A stretch of DNA of 33,720 bases from Hyphomicrobium sp. (GTDB taxonomy: Bacteria > Pseudomonadota > Alphaproteobacteria > Rhizobiales > Hyphomicrobiaceae). The notes under the pieces are model-generated. The model had not been told where the DNA came from, did no database searches, and saw only the letters and a list, made by a program, of their open reading frames with translations. The stretch is from assembly GCA_002928955.1 (NCBI GenBank), contig PERT01000039.1, forward strand, positions 1 to 33,720. The letters are read 5' to 3'. Both the position numbers and the translations under genes were made by a program. This document shows positions 9,201-17,264 of the stretch, piece after piece; the stretch's first letter is position 1, and each line of letters begins with the position of its first letter.

Positions 9201-10037
9201 CGGACCAAAACCAAGAAGCGGAGGGGAACGCCCGTCGACGCGACACTGGCCACGTCGGGCGCAGAGCCGCTTACGCCAAAGTCGCCGACCAATTCCAAAC
9301 CAGCACAGTCCGTGCCGCCGCCTGTTGCCGACGAAATGCCGCGACCACCGGGTGGCATCGCAGTGGCGCCCCCGCCACCCGCACCTGCGTTGACCAAGTC
9401 TGCCCTGCGCCAGCGACAACGGCCGCTCCATCCGCAGTCGCCGGGGGCCGGTGCTTCCGGCCATCACAGGGCGATCCCGACCGTGCAAAATGCCTCACAG
9501 GGAACGAATGGCAGTGGTGCGACCGCGCCCAATGGCAATGGCGCCGGTTCGAATGGTGCCTATCCACAGTCCGCGATTCACTACAATCCTGCTGCCTTGC
9601 CAGAGCCAGGTCCGATCCTGGCGTCGCCATTGGGCAGATCCGCGCAGCAGTCCATTCCGCCGCCGCAGTCGGGGCCTAGCCTGGTTGCGCCCAATCCGCC
9701 GCCACCGGCTCTGACGCCGCCGCCGCAGGGTGTTATGCCGCCACCGGTTCAGGGTCTGGGGCAGGTTGCGGGACCCTTGCACCACGTGCAAGCGCCGCCT
9801 CAGCCGCCGCTCCATGGCCCGCCGCCCGTGTCTGCGCCCCGTTCTCAGCCGCACCGCGGCAGCGCCGGTCCTACTCCGGAAGATCTGTCGAGGTTGTCAC
9901 CCGGACTAGCCGCGAGCCTCGCCAAGATCGCGGGCGGAGGGACGCCGCGCACGCGGACTGCAACCGGGGCTGCGGCGAGTGGTTCAGCGAGTGATCTGAC
10001 GCCGCCCCCCGTGCCACGGCACAAGAGAACCAGCTGA
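6237..10037 (+). CDS. 7TM-DISM / PAS / GGDEF / EAL cyclic-di-GMP signalling protein
   Basis: A 1266-residue inner-membrane signalling protein. In order: signal-like hydrophobic segment (about 15-42), periplasmic 7TMR-DISM-type sensory domain (about 45-195), seven membrane helices (about 200-403), PAS domain (about 418-533), GGDEF domain (about 540-705), EAL domain (about 730-970), and a Pro/Ala/Gly-rich, probably disordered tail of about 290 residues. The cyclase site reads GGDQF (625-629) instead of GGDEF. The phosphodiesterase site keeps E753-A-L, DDFGTGYSS and the Lys/EGVE block. I infer mainly a c-di-GMP phosphodiesterase, perhaps tuned by GTP binding at the altered GGDEF site. GTG start, with GGAG (6228-6231) 5 nt before it, overlapping the GNAT stop. 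Confidence 0.93.
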   Translation: MKVQMHWDRGLAKRAVTALGARVLYMAMITIALFTFSTPALALKPIVVQPETERIEVTTLGELYESRGDTLQIEAAAGATGTTGRMSVRAATPGTNPNWIVFALTNPTDKPIERWLTAERYSLVGSGIIWPDLDARRIEAVTPSLGFVPERIKSDRADIFRITLEPGQTITYVAELSSERFARVFLWKPLEYEVKVRDRLLFNGIMLGLTGLLAIFLTAVFAANHKMIFPAASLVCWCVLAYLCVDFGFFHKLFQLRPDDNAVYRAATESAVAASLVIFLHTFLRLGLSHGLIRMLTTVWVVAQLSLVAVSVVDPRLASTFARASFAIIGVVGGLFILVLALRGQDRALSLVPTWLLLLVWVFGAAVTLTGRLSGDVISSGLVAGIVLIVILIGFTVTQFAFRSIEPIYGAAPSELQLRSLAVEGAGSAIWEWNARRDEIKVSREVEAALGLNQGELSVKVDEFSKHLHVADRERFKLMLWSIHERSSGKFRMDFRLRHADNSYRWFELEAASIPNSDRRAIRFVGLMRDVTDSKRAYERLMHDAVHCSLTGLPNRELMLDRLAVAMTRAKSEQTVRPTAVMIDIDKFRSVNQSLGLVVGDSLLLTIARRLQRHLGVNDTLARVGGDQFAILIIAEQDPRELASVAERIRRSLRSPIKIAGQEIVLTGSLGIAVYDGEEEEPHDLLKEAEMAMFRAKRGGADKIEIFRPEMRAERDDRVTIESELRRAIERKELRVLYQPIIYLPTEELAGFEALVRWEHPKNGMMNPSTFVPVAEESDLIVKLGSFVLMKAAQDCALWQKELPREGAPLFVSVNVSSRQLFRQDLIQEIRHILGRNLVAKGSLKLEVTESLVMENPEQATEILELLRGAGAELSLDDFGTGYSSLSYLQKFPFDTIKIDRTLIKGSGTGDAAGAAIVRSMVALSHELGKKVVAEGVEEAEDVGFLRGIGCEFAQGFYYGEPMPEREVMALLKLVKKSERKMQPRGLFRTKTKKRRGTPVDATLATSGAEPLTPKSPTNSKPAQSVPPPVADEMPRPPGGIAVAPPPPAPALTKSALRQRQRPLHPQSPGAGASGHHRAIPTVQNASQGTNGSGATAPNGNGAGSNGAYPQSAIHYNPAALPEPGPILASPLGRSAQQSIPPPQSGPSLVAPNPPPPALTPPPQGVMPPPVQGLGQVAGPLHHVQAPPQPPLHGPPPVSAPRSQPHRGSAGPTPEDLSRLSPGLAASLAKIAGGGTPRTRTATGAAASGSASDLTPPPVPRHKRTS

Positions 10038-10062
10038 CGCAAAGCGCGAGTCCGGTTTCAGC

Positions 10063-10127
10063 CCCAGACTTGAAGCCCAGACTTGAGGCCCAGACTTGCG
10101 GCCCAGACTTGCGGCCGAGAGTTCACG
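10063..10127 (+). repeat. 13-bp tandem repeat (4 units plus a degenerate fifth)
   Basis: Units of CCCAGACTTG followed by a three-base tail (AAG, AGG, CGG, CGG) start at 10063, 10076, 10089 and 10102. A degenerate copy occupies 10115-10127. The array lies in the gap between the convergent GGDEF/EAL gene and yqgE and is not in a supported coding frame. Confidence 0.9.
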
Positions 10128-10173
10128 CCGGGTTCCGATGATTGACAATTCGGAGCCCAGTCTTTCGTGAACA

Positions 10174-10785
10174 TTACGCGTGTCCGGCGACACCCACGAG
10201 ATGCGACGGATCGATGCCGATCTTGGCCATGGCGCGCGGGTACTTGTTGTCCAAGTCAGGATCGAAGATCAATTCGGCGTCGGCTGGGCAATTCAACCAG
10301 CCGTTCGCGTGGATCTCGCTCTCAAGCTGTCCCGCCGACCACCCGGCATAGCCGAGCGCCAGGATCGATCGGTCTGGTCCGCGCCCACCAGCGATCGCCT
10401 TCAGGATGTCGAGTGTGGCCGTGAGGCAGACGCCACCTTCGATTTCCAGCGTCGAGTCCGACACATTGTAGTCGGGCGTATGCAGCACGAACCCGCGCCC
10501 GGTCTCCACTGGACCGCCGACATGCACCGACCGCGAAAGGATTTCGTTCGAAATGCCATCTTCGCTCGCGAACTTGATGCCGAGGCGCTGTAAAAGCTCT
10601 GGAAAGGCGATGTGGGAAGCGCGTTGATTGATGATCAGTCCCATGGCACCCTCCTCGGAGTGCGCGCATAGGTAGATCACGGACCTCGCGAACCGGCGAT
10701 CGCTCATGAGCGGCATCGCGATAAGCAACTGCCCGTCAAGATAGCCGTCATCGGCTCTGCGGCGCTTGCGTCGAGGCATCATCAT
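10174..10785 (-). CDS. yqgE: YqgE/AlgH family protein (UPF0301, DUF179)
   Basis: A 203-residue cytosolic protein of the YqgE/AlgH family; the molecular function is not established. Family blocks are clear: [22 protein letters not shown], then [49 protein letters not shown] and NGWL near the end. An arginine/lysine-rich start precedes the domain. It is transcribed away from the DsbD-like gene. The pairing of YqgE with a DsbD-N protein and peroxiredoxin is common in Hyphomicrobiales and hints at a redox or envelope link (inference). Confidence 0.93.
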   Translation of the reverse strand: MMMPRRKRRRADDGYLDGQLLIAMPLMSDRRFARSVIYLCAHSEEGAMGLIINQRASHIAFPELLQRLGIKFASEDGISNEILSRSVHVGGPVETGRGFVLHTPDYNVSDSTLEIEGGVCLTATLDILKAIAGGRGPDRSILALGYAGWSAGQLESEIHANGWLNCPADAELIFDPDLDNKYPRAMAKIGIDPSHLVGVAGHA

Positions 10786-10957
10786 GATCCGAGATTAACT
10801 CTGGCGACCGCGAATTGTGAAGTCGGAAAAACATGTTGGCATACAAGCCCGTCGGCTGTGCCCTGTCAGAAACACGTGATTGGCTCCGCCGATCGATGTC
10901 AGTGTAGTAGGAGGTAGTGCTTTTTTGTCATAGGGCAACGGCAACACAGGGCTCGTA

Positions 10958-11866
10958 ATGAACGTCACCACTCTGCGGCCCGGATTGCGCCGCCTGTCCG
11001 GCCTGACCAAGGGGATGCCATCGTGCGTCGCTCTGGCTGCGGTTATCGTTCCCTTCCTGTTCTGCGGCGTGGTCGCCAATGAGGCGCCGGCTTCAAGTTG
11101 GTCTGATGGCTTCAAATCCCGCGTTCGATTGATCGTTGGCAAGCTCGCGCCGGCCAGCACCGGCCCCGCTTCTGCTGTTCTCGCTGGAATCGAAATGGAA
11201 TTCCCGATTGCGTGGAAGACCTACTGGCGCAACCCCGGCGACGCCGGCGTGCCTCCGAGCTTCGATTGGTCGAAATCCGTCAACGTCGCAGAGGCAACGG
11301 TTCTTTACCCGGCACCCAAGGCGTTCATCGAGCCGACCGGTGTGACCATCGGCTATCAGGACAGGGTCGTGTTTCCCGTGGTTGTTACCCCCCGGGACCC
11401 GGCGCTGCCCGCCGCGCTGCGCCTTACTGTCGAATACGGCGTGTGCAAGGATATCTGCATCCCGGCTCAGGCCGATATCGCTCTCGACATCGCGCCGGGT
11501 CTCAATTCTCCTGTTCCGGCTGTCCTCGCGGCCGCCTTTGACGAGGTACCCCGGCAGCGGGGCCAGGAGCGGGCGGGAGATCCGGTCGTAACGTCCGTGA
11601 CCTCGCAATTGAAGGGCTCCAATCCTCACCTTCTCGTCGATGTCTTGGTGCCTGGTGGCGCGACCTCGGCGCTGGCATTCCTGGTCATGTCGGATGGCGG
11701 ATTCATGCCGCTTCCCGTGCGCGAGCCTGGCCCGGATGCGAATCGCGCCCGTTTCGTCGTCGATCTGTCGAAGGACGTTGATATTCGCGACCTCACGGGA
11801 AAGACAGTACTCGTGACCATCACCGGTCCCGAGGGCGCGTCCGAGGTTGAAATCAAGATCGAGTGA
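10958..11866 (+). CDS. DsbD N-terminal-like (DsbD-alpha) thiol-redox protein
   Basis: A 302-residue exported protein with a basic N-terminus and a hydrophobic signal segment (about residues 27-45). The domain resembles the N-terminal periplasmic domain of the disulfide reductase DsbD: a GIEMEFPIAWKTYWRNPGD block and the cysteine pair in YGVCKDICIPAQ (CX3C), the expected redox-active site. It lacks the membrane electron-transfer part and thioredoxin domain of full DsbD, so it must receive electrons from another protein. A periplasmic thiol-exchange role is inferred from the family. It is followed by a peroxiredoxin gene. Confidence 0.85.
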   Translation: MNVTTLRPGLRRLSGLTKGMPSCVALAAVIVPFLFCGVVANEAPASSWSDGFKSRVRLIVGKLAPASTGPASAVLAGIEMEFPIAWKTYWRNPGDAGVPPSFDWSKSVNVAEATVLYPAPKAFIEPTGVTIGYQDRVVFPVVVTPRDPALPAALRLTVEYGVCKDICIPAQADIALDIAPGLNSPVPAVLAAAFDEVPRQRGQERAGDPVVTSVTSQLKGSNPHLLVDVLVPGGATSALAFLVMSDGGFMPLPVREPGPDANRARFVVDLSKDVDIRDLTGKTVLVTITGPEGASEVEIKIE

Positions 11867-11983
11867 ACCCGTTGCGTCGCGCCGATCGCGAGATCTCAAT
11901 TCCATCGGTAGCGGAAGCACACTAAAAGAACTGAGGCGACGGTTCAGTCCCCAATCCAACAACACCTTCTGCAGGAGAAAGCC

Positions 11984-12484
11984 ATGTCGATCGAGGTCGG
12001 AAGCCGGCTGCCAGATGCGACGTTCACCGTAATGGAAGCCGATGGCCCGAAGGCCTTGACCTCTGCCGAGATGTTCAAAGGCAAGAAAGTGGCTCTGTTC
12101 GGCGTGCCGGGCGCCTACACGCCCACTTGCCACAAGCAGCACATGCCAGGTTTCGTCGACCGGGTTGGTGAACTCGCACGCAAGGGCGTCGATACGGTCG
12201 CGTGCACGGCAGTCAATGATATCTTCGTGCTGACAAACTGGGCCCGCGATACCGGTGCCGACGGCAAGGTCGTCATGCTGGCGGACGGTAGTGCGGAGTT
12301 CGCCAAAAAGCTCGGGCTCGACATTGATTTAACTGTCCGCGGCCTCGGCATCCGGTCCAAGCGCTATTCCATGCTGGTCGATGACGGCGTAGTCAAGGTT
12401 CTCAACGTTGAGGAACTGCCGCCCCAGCACGACAAATCGAGCGCAGCCACACTTTGTTCGATGATTGATCGTTCACTCGGCTGA
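11984..12484 (+). CDS. peroxiredoxin, Prx5 type
   Basis: A 166-residue thiol peroxidase reducing H2O2 and organic peroxides. The peroxidatic cysteine is C49 in PGAYTPTCHKQHMPGF, the hallmark of the Prx5/redoxin group. C74 and C158 are the other cysteines, and neither sits at a clearly canonical resolving position, so it may act as a 1-Cys enzyme using an external thiol. An AGGAG ribosome site precedes the ATG. It is cytosolic, with no signal peptide. Its neighbour is the exported DsbD-like protein, so the two act in different compartments. Confidence 0.95.
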   Translation: MSIEVGSRLPDATFTVMEADGPKALTSAEMFKGKKVALFGVPGAYTPTCHKQHMPGFVDRVGELARKGVDTVACTAVNDIFVLTNWARDTGADGKVVMLADGSAEFAKKLGLDIDLTVRGLGIRSKRYSMLVDDGVVKVLNVEELPPQHDKSSAATLCSMIDRSLG

Positions 12485-12697
12485 TCGGCCGCCGCCCGCT
12501 AGCCGGGACGGGGAACTTTTCCAATGGATCGGGGGATCGCGGACATCGCTGCGATCCGGTATGCGCCGGGTGCTTGCAATGTGCCGCTGACCTCCTGCGG
12601 CAGTTGCAACAATTGTCGCGGATGGGTCCACCGTGTTGTCACTAGGCTCGGACCGTGCTCTGTTCCCCCCGGCTTTGCTCTGGGAGGAAACTGCCGC

Positions 12698-14026
12698 ATG
12701 ACCACCACAACAACCGGTAGCCCGCCACCCGCAACGGCTCGGCCCTCTGGGCTTTCAACAGGCGGTGCATCTGGCGTCCACGAAAATGTCGCCTGCCCGT
12801 TCTGCGGCATTTTGTGCGACGACCTCGAGATCGGTCGGACGGCTAGCGGGCTGAAGATCCGCAAGAACGGTTGTGACAGAGCCGTCGCCGGCTTCGAGCG
12901 GCCGGTTGTCGCATCGAGCCCGCAGGTCGCGGGGCGCGAAGTTAGCCTCGCCGAGGCCGTGACCGAAGCCGCCCGGCTCGTCCGCGCTGCCAGGCTGCCG
13001 TTGTTTGGAGGGCTCGGCACCGACGTCGAGGGCATGCGCGCCGTGATGTCGGCCGCGGAGCACGCGGGCGGCGTCGTCGACCACGCATTCAGCGAAGGTC
13101 AGTACCGCAATTTCGAGGTGCTGCAAACCGCTGGCTGGTTCATGTCAACCCTGACAGAAACCCGCAACCGTGCCGATCTCATCGTCATCGTCGGCAGCGA
13201 CATCCACAAGCTGCATCCCCGCTTCTTTGAGCGTATCGTGGCAACGCCCGAGCCGATGTTCCTCATGGCTGGCAAAAAGCGTACGGTCGTGTTCATCGGA
13301 GCGGGACTGGACACCTCGGCGGCGACCGGCGGGCACATTGGCGAGGTGATATCTCTGCCCTGTCCCACCGCCGCCGTCGGCGAAGTGGTCTCAGCTCTCC
13401 GCGCCCGCCTCAAGGGCGTTCCGCTCGCGGCGAAAGAGATCGCCGGCATCGCCATTGCGAATATCGACGACCTCGCCGATCGCTGCCGTAAGGCAGACTA
13501 TGGGGTCATGGTGTGGGCGCCGCCGAGCCTTGCCTTCCCCGCCGCCGATCTGACCGTCCGCATCGTCTCTGATCTCGTCAAGGACCTCAACCTCACCACG
13601 CGCTTTGCCGGCCTATCGCTCGGCGGAAACGAGGGTGCTGTGTCGGCTGGCGCGGTCTCGACCTGGCAATCGGGCTTCCCGCTGAGGGTGAGCTATGCGA
13701 GCGGAAAACCGGACTATGATCCGGTGCGCTTTGCGGCCGATCGGCTTATTGCTCGTCGCGAGACCGACCTCGTGCTGTGGGTCGCGTCATTCACGCCCGA
13801 TCTCATGCCGCCGGAATCAGATATTCCGACCGTGCTGCTCGGCGTCCCTGGAATGACACTCGCGGTGCAACCGGCGGTCTACATTCCCGTCGGCACGCCC
13901 GGCGCCGATCACGCTGGCCGCCTCATCCGTTGCGACAACGTGGTGTCGCTGCCGTTGACGAATTTGGGCCGCAGCACGCTTCCCTCCGTCGCGACCGTGC
14001 TCGCGGCCATCGAACACGCCCTCTAA
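12698..14026 (+). CDS. fhcB: formyltransferase/hydrolase complex subunit B (FwdB-like)
   Basis: Subunit B of the Fhc complex, which takes formyl groups from formyl-H4MPT and releases formate in methylotrophs. It is related to formylmethanofuran dehydrogenase subunit B of methanogens. The 442-residue protein has an N-terminal CX2CX3CX18C cluster (C33, C36, C40, C59), as in the Fe-S binding site of FwdB, followed by the molybdopterin-oxidoreductase-like fold. In methylotrophs this subunit is considered to lack dehydrogenase activity. An open frame extends upstream to 12524, but GGGAGGAA just before the ATG at 12698 and the family N-terminus fix the start. fhcA follows after 11 bp. Confidence 0.9.
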   Translation: MTTTTTGSPPPATARPSGLSTGGASGVHENVACPFCGILCDDLEIGRTASGLKIRKNGCDRAVAGFERPVVASSPQVAGREVSLAEAVTEAARLVRAARLPLFGGLGTDVEGMRAVMSAAEHAGGVVDHAFSEGQYRNFEVLQTAGWFMSTLTETRNRADLIVIVGSDIHKLHPRFFERIVATPEPMFLMAGKKRTVVFIGAGLDTSAATGGHIGEVISLPCPTAAVGEVVSALRARLKGVPLAAKEIAGIAIANIDDLADRCRKADYGVMVWAPPSLAFPAADLTVRIVSDLVKDLNLTTRFAGLSLGGNEGAVSAGAVSTWQSGFPLRVSYASGKPDYDPVRFAADRLIARRETDLVLWVASFTPDLMPPESDIPTVLLGVPGMTLAVQPAVYIPVGTPGADHAGRLIRCDNVVSLPLTNLGRSTLPSVATVLAAIEHAL

Positions 14027-14037
14027 GGCACACAACC

Positions 14038-15708
14038 ATGCTCATCAAGTTATCTGGCGGAACCGTCTACGACCCTGCCAACGGAATCAACGGCGAGGCG
14101 CGTGACATCTTCATCCGCGACGGGCGTATCGTGAAGCCCGGCGACAACGAGCGAGTCGATCAGGAGTACCCGCTCAAGGGCTATGTGGTGATGGCAGGTG
14201 CCATCGACCCCCACACCCACATCGGCGGCGGCAAGGTGACGATCGGGCGGATGATGCTGACTGAGGATCACATCGGGCAGGAAGTCGCCCGCGGTGAACT
14301 CACCCGCGCTGGTTGCGGCCACGCGGTGCCGTCCACTTTGACCGCCGGGTACCGCTATGCCGAGATGGGCTACACGGCCTGCTTCGAGCCGGCCATGCTG
14401 CCAGCCAACGCCCGCCAGGCGCACATGGAAATGGGCGATACGCCCATGGTCGACAAGGGCGCGTTTGTCATGCTCGGCAGCGACGATTTCCTGCTGCGCG
14501 CCATGACCCAGAAAAAGGGTTCGGAGTTCATCAACGATTACATCGGCTGGACCATGCACGCCGCCCAGGCGCTGGCGGTCAAGGTGGTCAACCCCGGCGG
14601 CATCAGCGCATTCAAGTTCAACCAGCGCAAGCTCGACCTCGACGAAAAGCACGTTCACTACGAACTCACGCCACGCGACATTCTCATCACGCTGGCGCGC
14701 GGTCTTCGCGAGATTGGCGTCACCCATCCGCTACACGTCCACGGCTGCAACCTCGGCGTGCCCGGCAACGACGAGACCACGCTCGCCACCATCCGTGCGA
14801 TGGAAGGCCTGCCCGTGCATCTGACCCACGTACAGTTCCACAGCTACGGCACCGAAGGCGACATGAAGTTCTCGTCGGGTGCGCCGCGCGTCGCGGAGCT
14901 GGTGAACAAGAACAAGAACGTCTCGATGGACGTCGGCCAGATCATGTTCGGGCAGACATGCACTGCCTCAGGCGACAGTATGCGCCAGTACGGCAATACC
15001 AAGAGCGCGTACCCCAAGAAATGGGTGGTGATGGACATCGAGTGCGATGCCGGATGCGGCGTGGTGCCGATGAAGTACAAGGACAAGAGCTTCGTAAACG
15101 CGCTGCAATGGGCGATCGGCCTCGAATTGTTCATGATGGTCGACGACCCGTGGCGGCTGTTCCTGACGACCGATCACCCGAACGGCGGGCCGTTCACAAC
15201 CTACCCCCACTTGATCCGCCTGCTCATGGATCGCGGTTTCCGCAACGATATGCTGCAGAAGATCCACCCCGGCGCGCAGGCCGCGACGATCCTCGGCAGC
15301 TTGAAGCGCGAGTATTCTCTCTATGAGATCGCGATTATGACGCGCGCCGGCCCGGCCAAAAGTTTAGGCCTCAAGGATCGCGGCCACCTCGGCGTCGGGG
15401 CGTCAGCAGACATCACAGTCTACGATGACGTTGCCGACCGCGAGGCGATGTTCCAGAAGCCCGGTCTCGTGTTCAAGAACGGCGAACTGATCGTCAAGAA
15501 CGGCGTAATCGTGAAGGTGGTGCAGGGCGCAACCCACGTCGCCCGTCCCGAATACGATCGCGCGATCGAGAAGCCGCTGCGGGAGTACTTCGACCGCTAT
15601 CACACCGTGCGGATGGACAATCTGCGGGTTGGCGACCACGAGATCATCCAGTCCGACAAGGGCTCGATCATCCAGCAGCCGACCAGAGCCCGCGTGAGAG
15701 CGGCCTAA
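14038..15708 (+). CDS. fhcA: formyltransferase/hydrolase complex subunit A (formyl-methanofuran hydrolase)
   Basis: Metal-dependent amidohydrolase subunit of Fhc that hydrolyses the formylated C1 carrier to formate. The 556-residue protein matches FwdA/FmdA: the N-terminal beta region, then the metal-binding H59-T-H61 in IDPHTHIGGGK, LHVHGCNLGVPGND, LTHVQFHSYGTEGD, the MDVGQIMFG block and TTDHPNGGPFTTYPHL late in the barrel. It is 11 bp from fhcB and therefore cotranscribed. The usual partners fhcD (formyltransferase) and fhcC do not follow; a minus-strand gene starts overlapping at the stop codon. An open frame back to 13777 lies inside fhcB and is not supported. Confidence 0.95.
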   Translation: MLIKLSGGTVYDPANGINGEARDIFIRDGRIVKPGDNERVDQEYPLKGYVVMAGAIDPHTHIGGGKVTIGRMMLTEDHIGQEVARGELTRAGCGHAVPSTLTAGYRYAEMGYTACFEPAMLPANARQAHMEMGDTPMVDKGAFVMLGSDDFLLRAMTQKKGSEFINDYIGWTMHAAQALAVKVVNPGGISAFKFNQRKLDLDEKHVHYELTPRDILITLARGLREIGVTHPLHVHGCNLGVPGNDETTLATIRAMEGLPVHLTHVQFHSYGTEGDMKFSSGAPRVAELVNKNKNVSMDVGQIMFGQTCTASGDSMRQYGNTKSAYPKKWVVMDIECDAGCGVVPMKYKDKSFVNALQWAIGLELFMMVDDPWRLFLTTDHPNGGPFTTYPHLIRLLMDRGFRNDMLQKIHPGAQAATILGSLKREYSLYEIAIMTRAGPAKSLGLKDRGHLGVGASADITVYDDVADREAMFQKPGLVFKNGELIVKNGVIVKVVQGATHVARPEYDRAIEKPLREYFDRYHTVRMDNLRVGDHEIIQSDKGSIIQQPTRARVRAA

Positions 15709-17219
15709 CCGGCGATCAACGCTTCGACTGCCGGGCCGGATGTCGAAGCGCCACGTCGCGCGGCCGTCACCTCGCCGATGATCAACAGGCAAGGTCCCTC
15801 GTGGGCGCCGGCATGGATCGCGCCGACGATGCCCGCCAGCGTGCCGCGAACGGCGACCGAGCCGGGACGGGAAGCATTGAACACCGCGCACACCGGCCGC
15901 TGCGGGTCGGCGCCGGCCGACATCAGCTTCGCGACCAGCTCTCCGAGCGTGCCGAGAGGCATGTAGACCGCGGTGGTCGCACGCTTGTCGGCTAGCGCCT
16001 CGGCGTTGATCGTTTCGGGCAACGCACCCGAGCGCGCGTGCCCGGTGACGAACTGCAGCCGCTGCGCATGATCGCGATGGGTGAGCGAGATCTTGAGATC
16101 GGCGCCTGCCCCCTGCACCGCCGTGATGCCCGGCACCACATCGACGTCGATGCCCTCTGCCTCCAGCGCGTCGATCTCTTCGCCGGCGCGGCCGAAGATC
16201 ATCGGGTCGCCGGACTTGAGGCGCACCACGCGCTTGCCCTGCTTGGCGAGCCCGACCATCAGGCCGTTGATGTCGTCCTGCCTGCATGACGCCTTGCGCC
16301 CGGTCTTGCCGACCAGCATCCTCTTGGCCTCGCGTCGCGCGAAATCGAGCACATCGGCCGAGACCAGATCGTCGTAAAGGATCACATCGGCGCTGCGCAG
16401 GGCGCGCAGGGCTCTCAGCGTCAAAAGCTCGGGATCTCCGGGACCTGCACCGACCAATGTCACTGCGCCGCGCGTGGTGGGTGAAACGGCTTCGCCCATG
16501 GCCAGCGCCATCAGCTCGTCGAAATCCGACTTGGCGGGCGCGCGCTCCGGCCCGGCGAGCGCGATGGTCGTGAACCGCTCCCAGAACTTGCGTCGGCCGG
16601 TGAAGCTCAGTTTCAGCTTCTGCACGTCCACGCGCCAGGCTTTGGCGGCGGCCGCCCACTTCGCGAAGCCGGCCGGCAGCAGCGCCTCGATGCTGGCGCG
16701 CACCGATTGCCCGAACACGGGCGCCGCCCCGTCTGTCGAGATGCCGATCACCAGCGGTGAGCGGTTGACGATGGAGCCGAACTGGAACGCGCACAGCTCC
16801 GGCCGATCGACGACGTTGAATGGCACGCCGGCCTCGCGTGCCGCGCAGGCGAACGCCTGGCCCCCGGCGTCGTCCTCGATCGCGCCGATGGCGAGGGCCG
16901 CGTTGGCGAACACCGAGACGTCCCAGGGTCGACGGTGGATCTCGACTTGGCCCGACGGCGGAGCCTCGGCGATTTCGATCAGTTCGTCGCACGGCTCGGC
17001 CGAGTAGATGGAGATATGCGCACCCGCTGCTGCCAACAGCTCGACTTTCCAAGCCGCAGCCTCGCACCCGCCCGCGACCACGACGCATTTGCCGTGCAGT
17101 TTGAAGAACAACGGCAGCGTCGCCAGTGGCTCCATGCGCTGCGGTCGCGTCCGCTTCGGCCGGCGAACCTTGGGGTCGTCAGCCGATGCTGTCGGAACGC
17201 TGGTCAGCCTCTTGGCCAT
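15705..17219 (-). CDS. cysG: siroheme synthase CysG (trifunctional)
   Basis: Makes siroheme from uroporphyrinogen III, the prosthetic group of nitrite and sulfite reductases. In the 504-residue protein, about residues 33-245 form the precorrin-2 dehydrogenase/ferrochelatase part (GKCVVVAGGCEAAAWK dinucleotide loop, FNVVDRPELCAFQFGS, RSPLVIGISTDGAAPV). From about residue 253 the SAM methyltransferase part follows (LVGAGPGDPELLTLRA, VVRLKSGDPMIFGR, VVPGITAVQGA). A downstream Met at 17135 is an alternative start nearer the first conserved block. It is the last gene of the nitrate operon, 45 bp after the flavoprotein gene, and supplies siroheme to NirA. Its stop codon overlaps the fhcA stop tail to tail. 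Confidence 0.95.
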   Translation of the reverse strand: MAKRLTSVPTASADDPKVRRPKRTRPQRMEPLATLPLFFKLHGKCVVVAGGCEAAAWKVELLAAAGAHISIYSAEPCDELIEIAEAPPSGQVEIHRRPWDVSVFANAALAIGAIEDDAGGQAFACAAREAGVPFNVVDRPELCAFQFGSIVNRSPLVIGISTDGAAPVFGQSVRASIEALLPAGFAKWAAAAKAWRVDVQKLKLSFTGRRKFWERFTTIALAGPERAPAKSDFDELMALAMGEAVSPTTRGAVTLVGAGPGDPELLTLRALRALRSADVILYDDLVSADVLDFARREAKRMLVGKTGRKASCRQDDINGLMVGLAKQGKRVVRLKSGDPMIFGRAGEEIDALEAEGIDVDVVPGITAVQGAGADLKISLTHRDHAQRLQFVTGHARSGALPETINAEALADKRATTAVYMPLGTLGELVAKLMSAGADPQRPVCAVFNASRPGSVAVRGTLAGIVGAIHAGAHEGPCLLIIGEVTAARRGASTSGPAVEALIAG

Positions 17220-17264
17220 GTCGCTTGAAGGTCATCCTATGCGCTGGGTCGTGACAAGGGGTAC

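Noticed and set aside
12641-12655. CACTAG upstream of fhcB as another palindrome edge
   Set aside because: No matching arm or spacer occurs on either side; chance occurrence.
15403-17088. 561-residue minus-strand Arg-rich frame
   Set aside because: Alternative frame of cysG and antisense of the fhcA 3' end, with low-complexity Arg/Gly composition.
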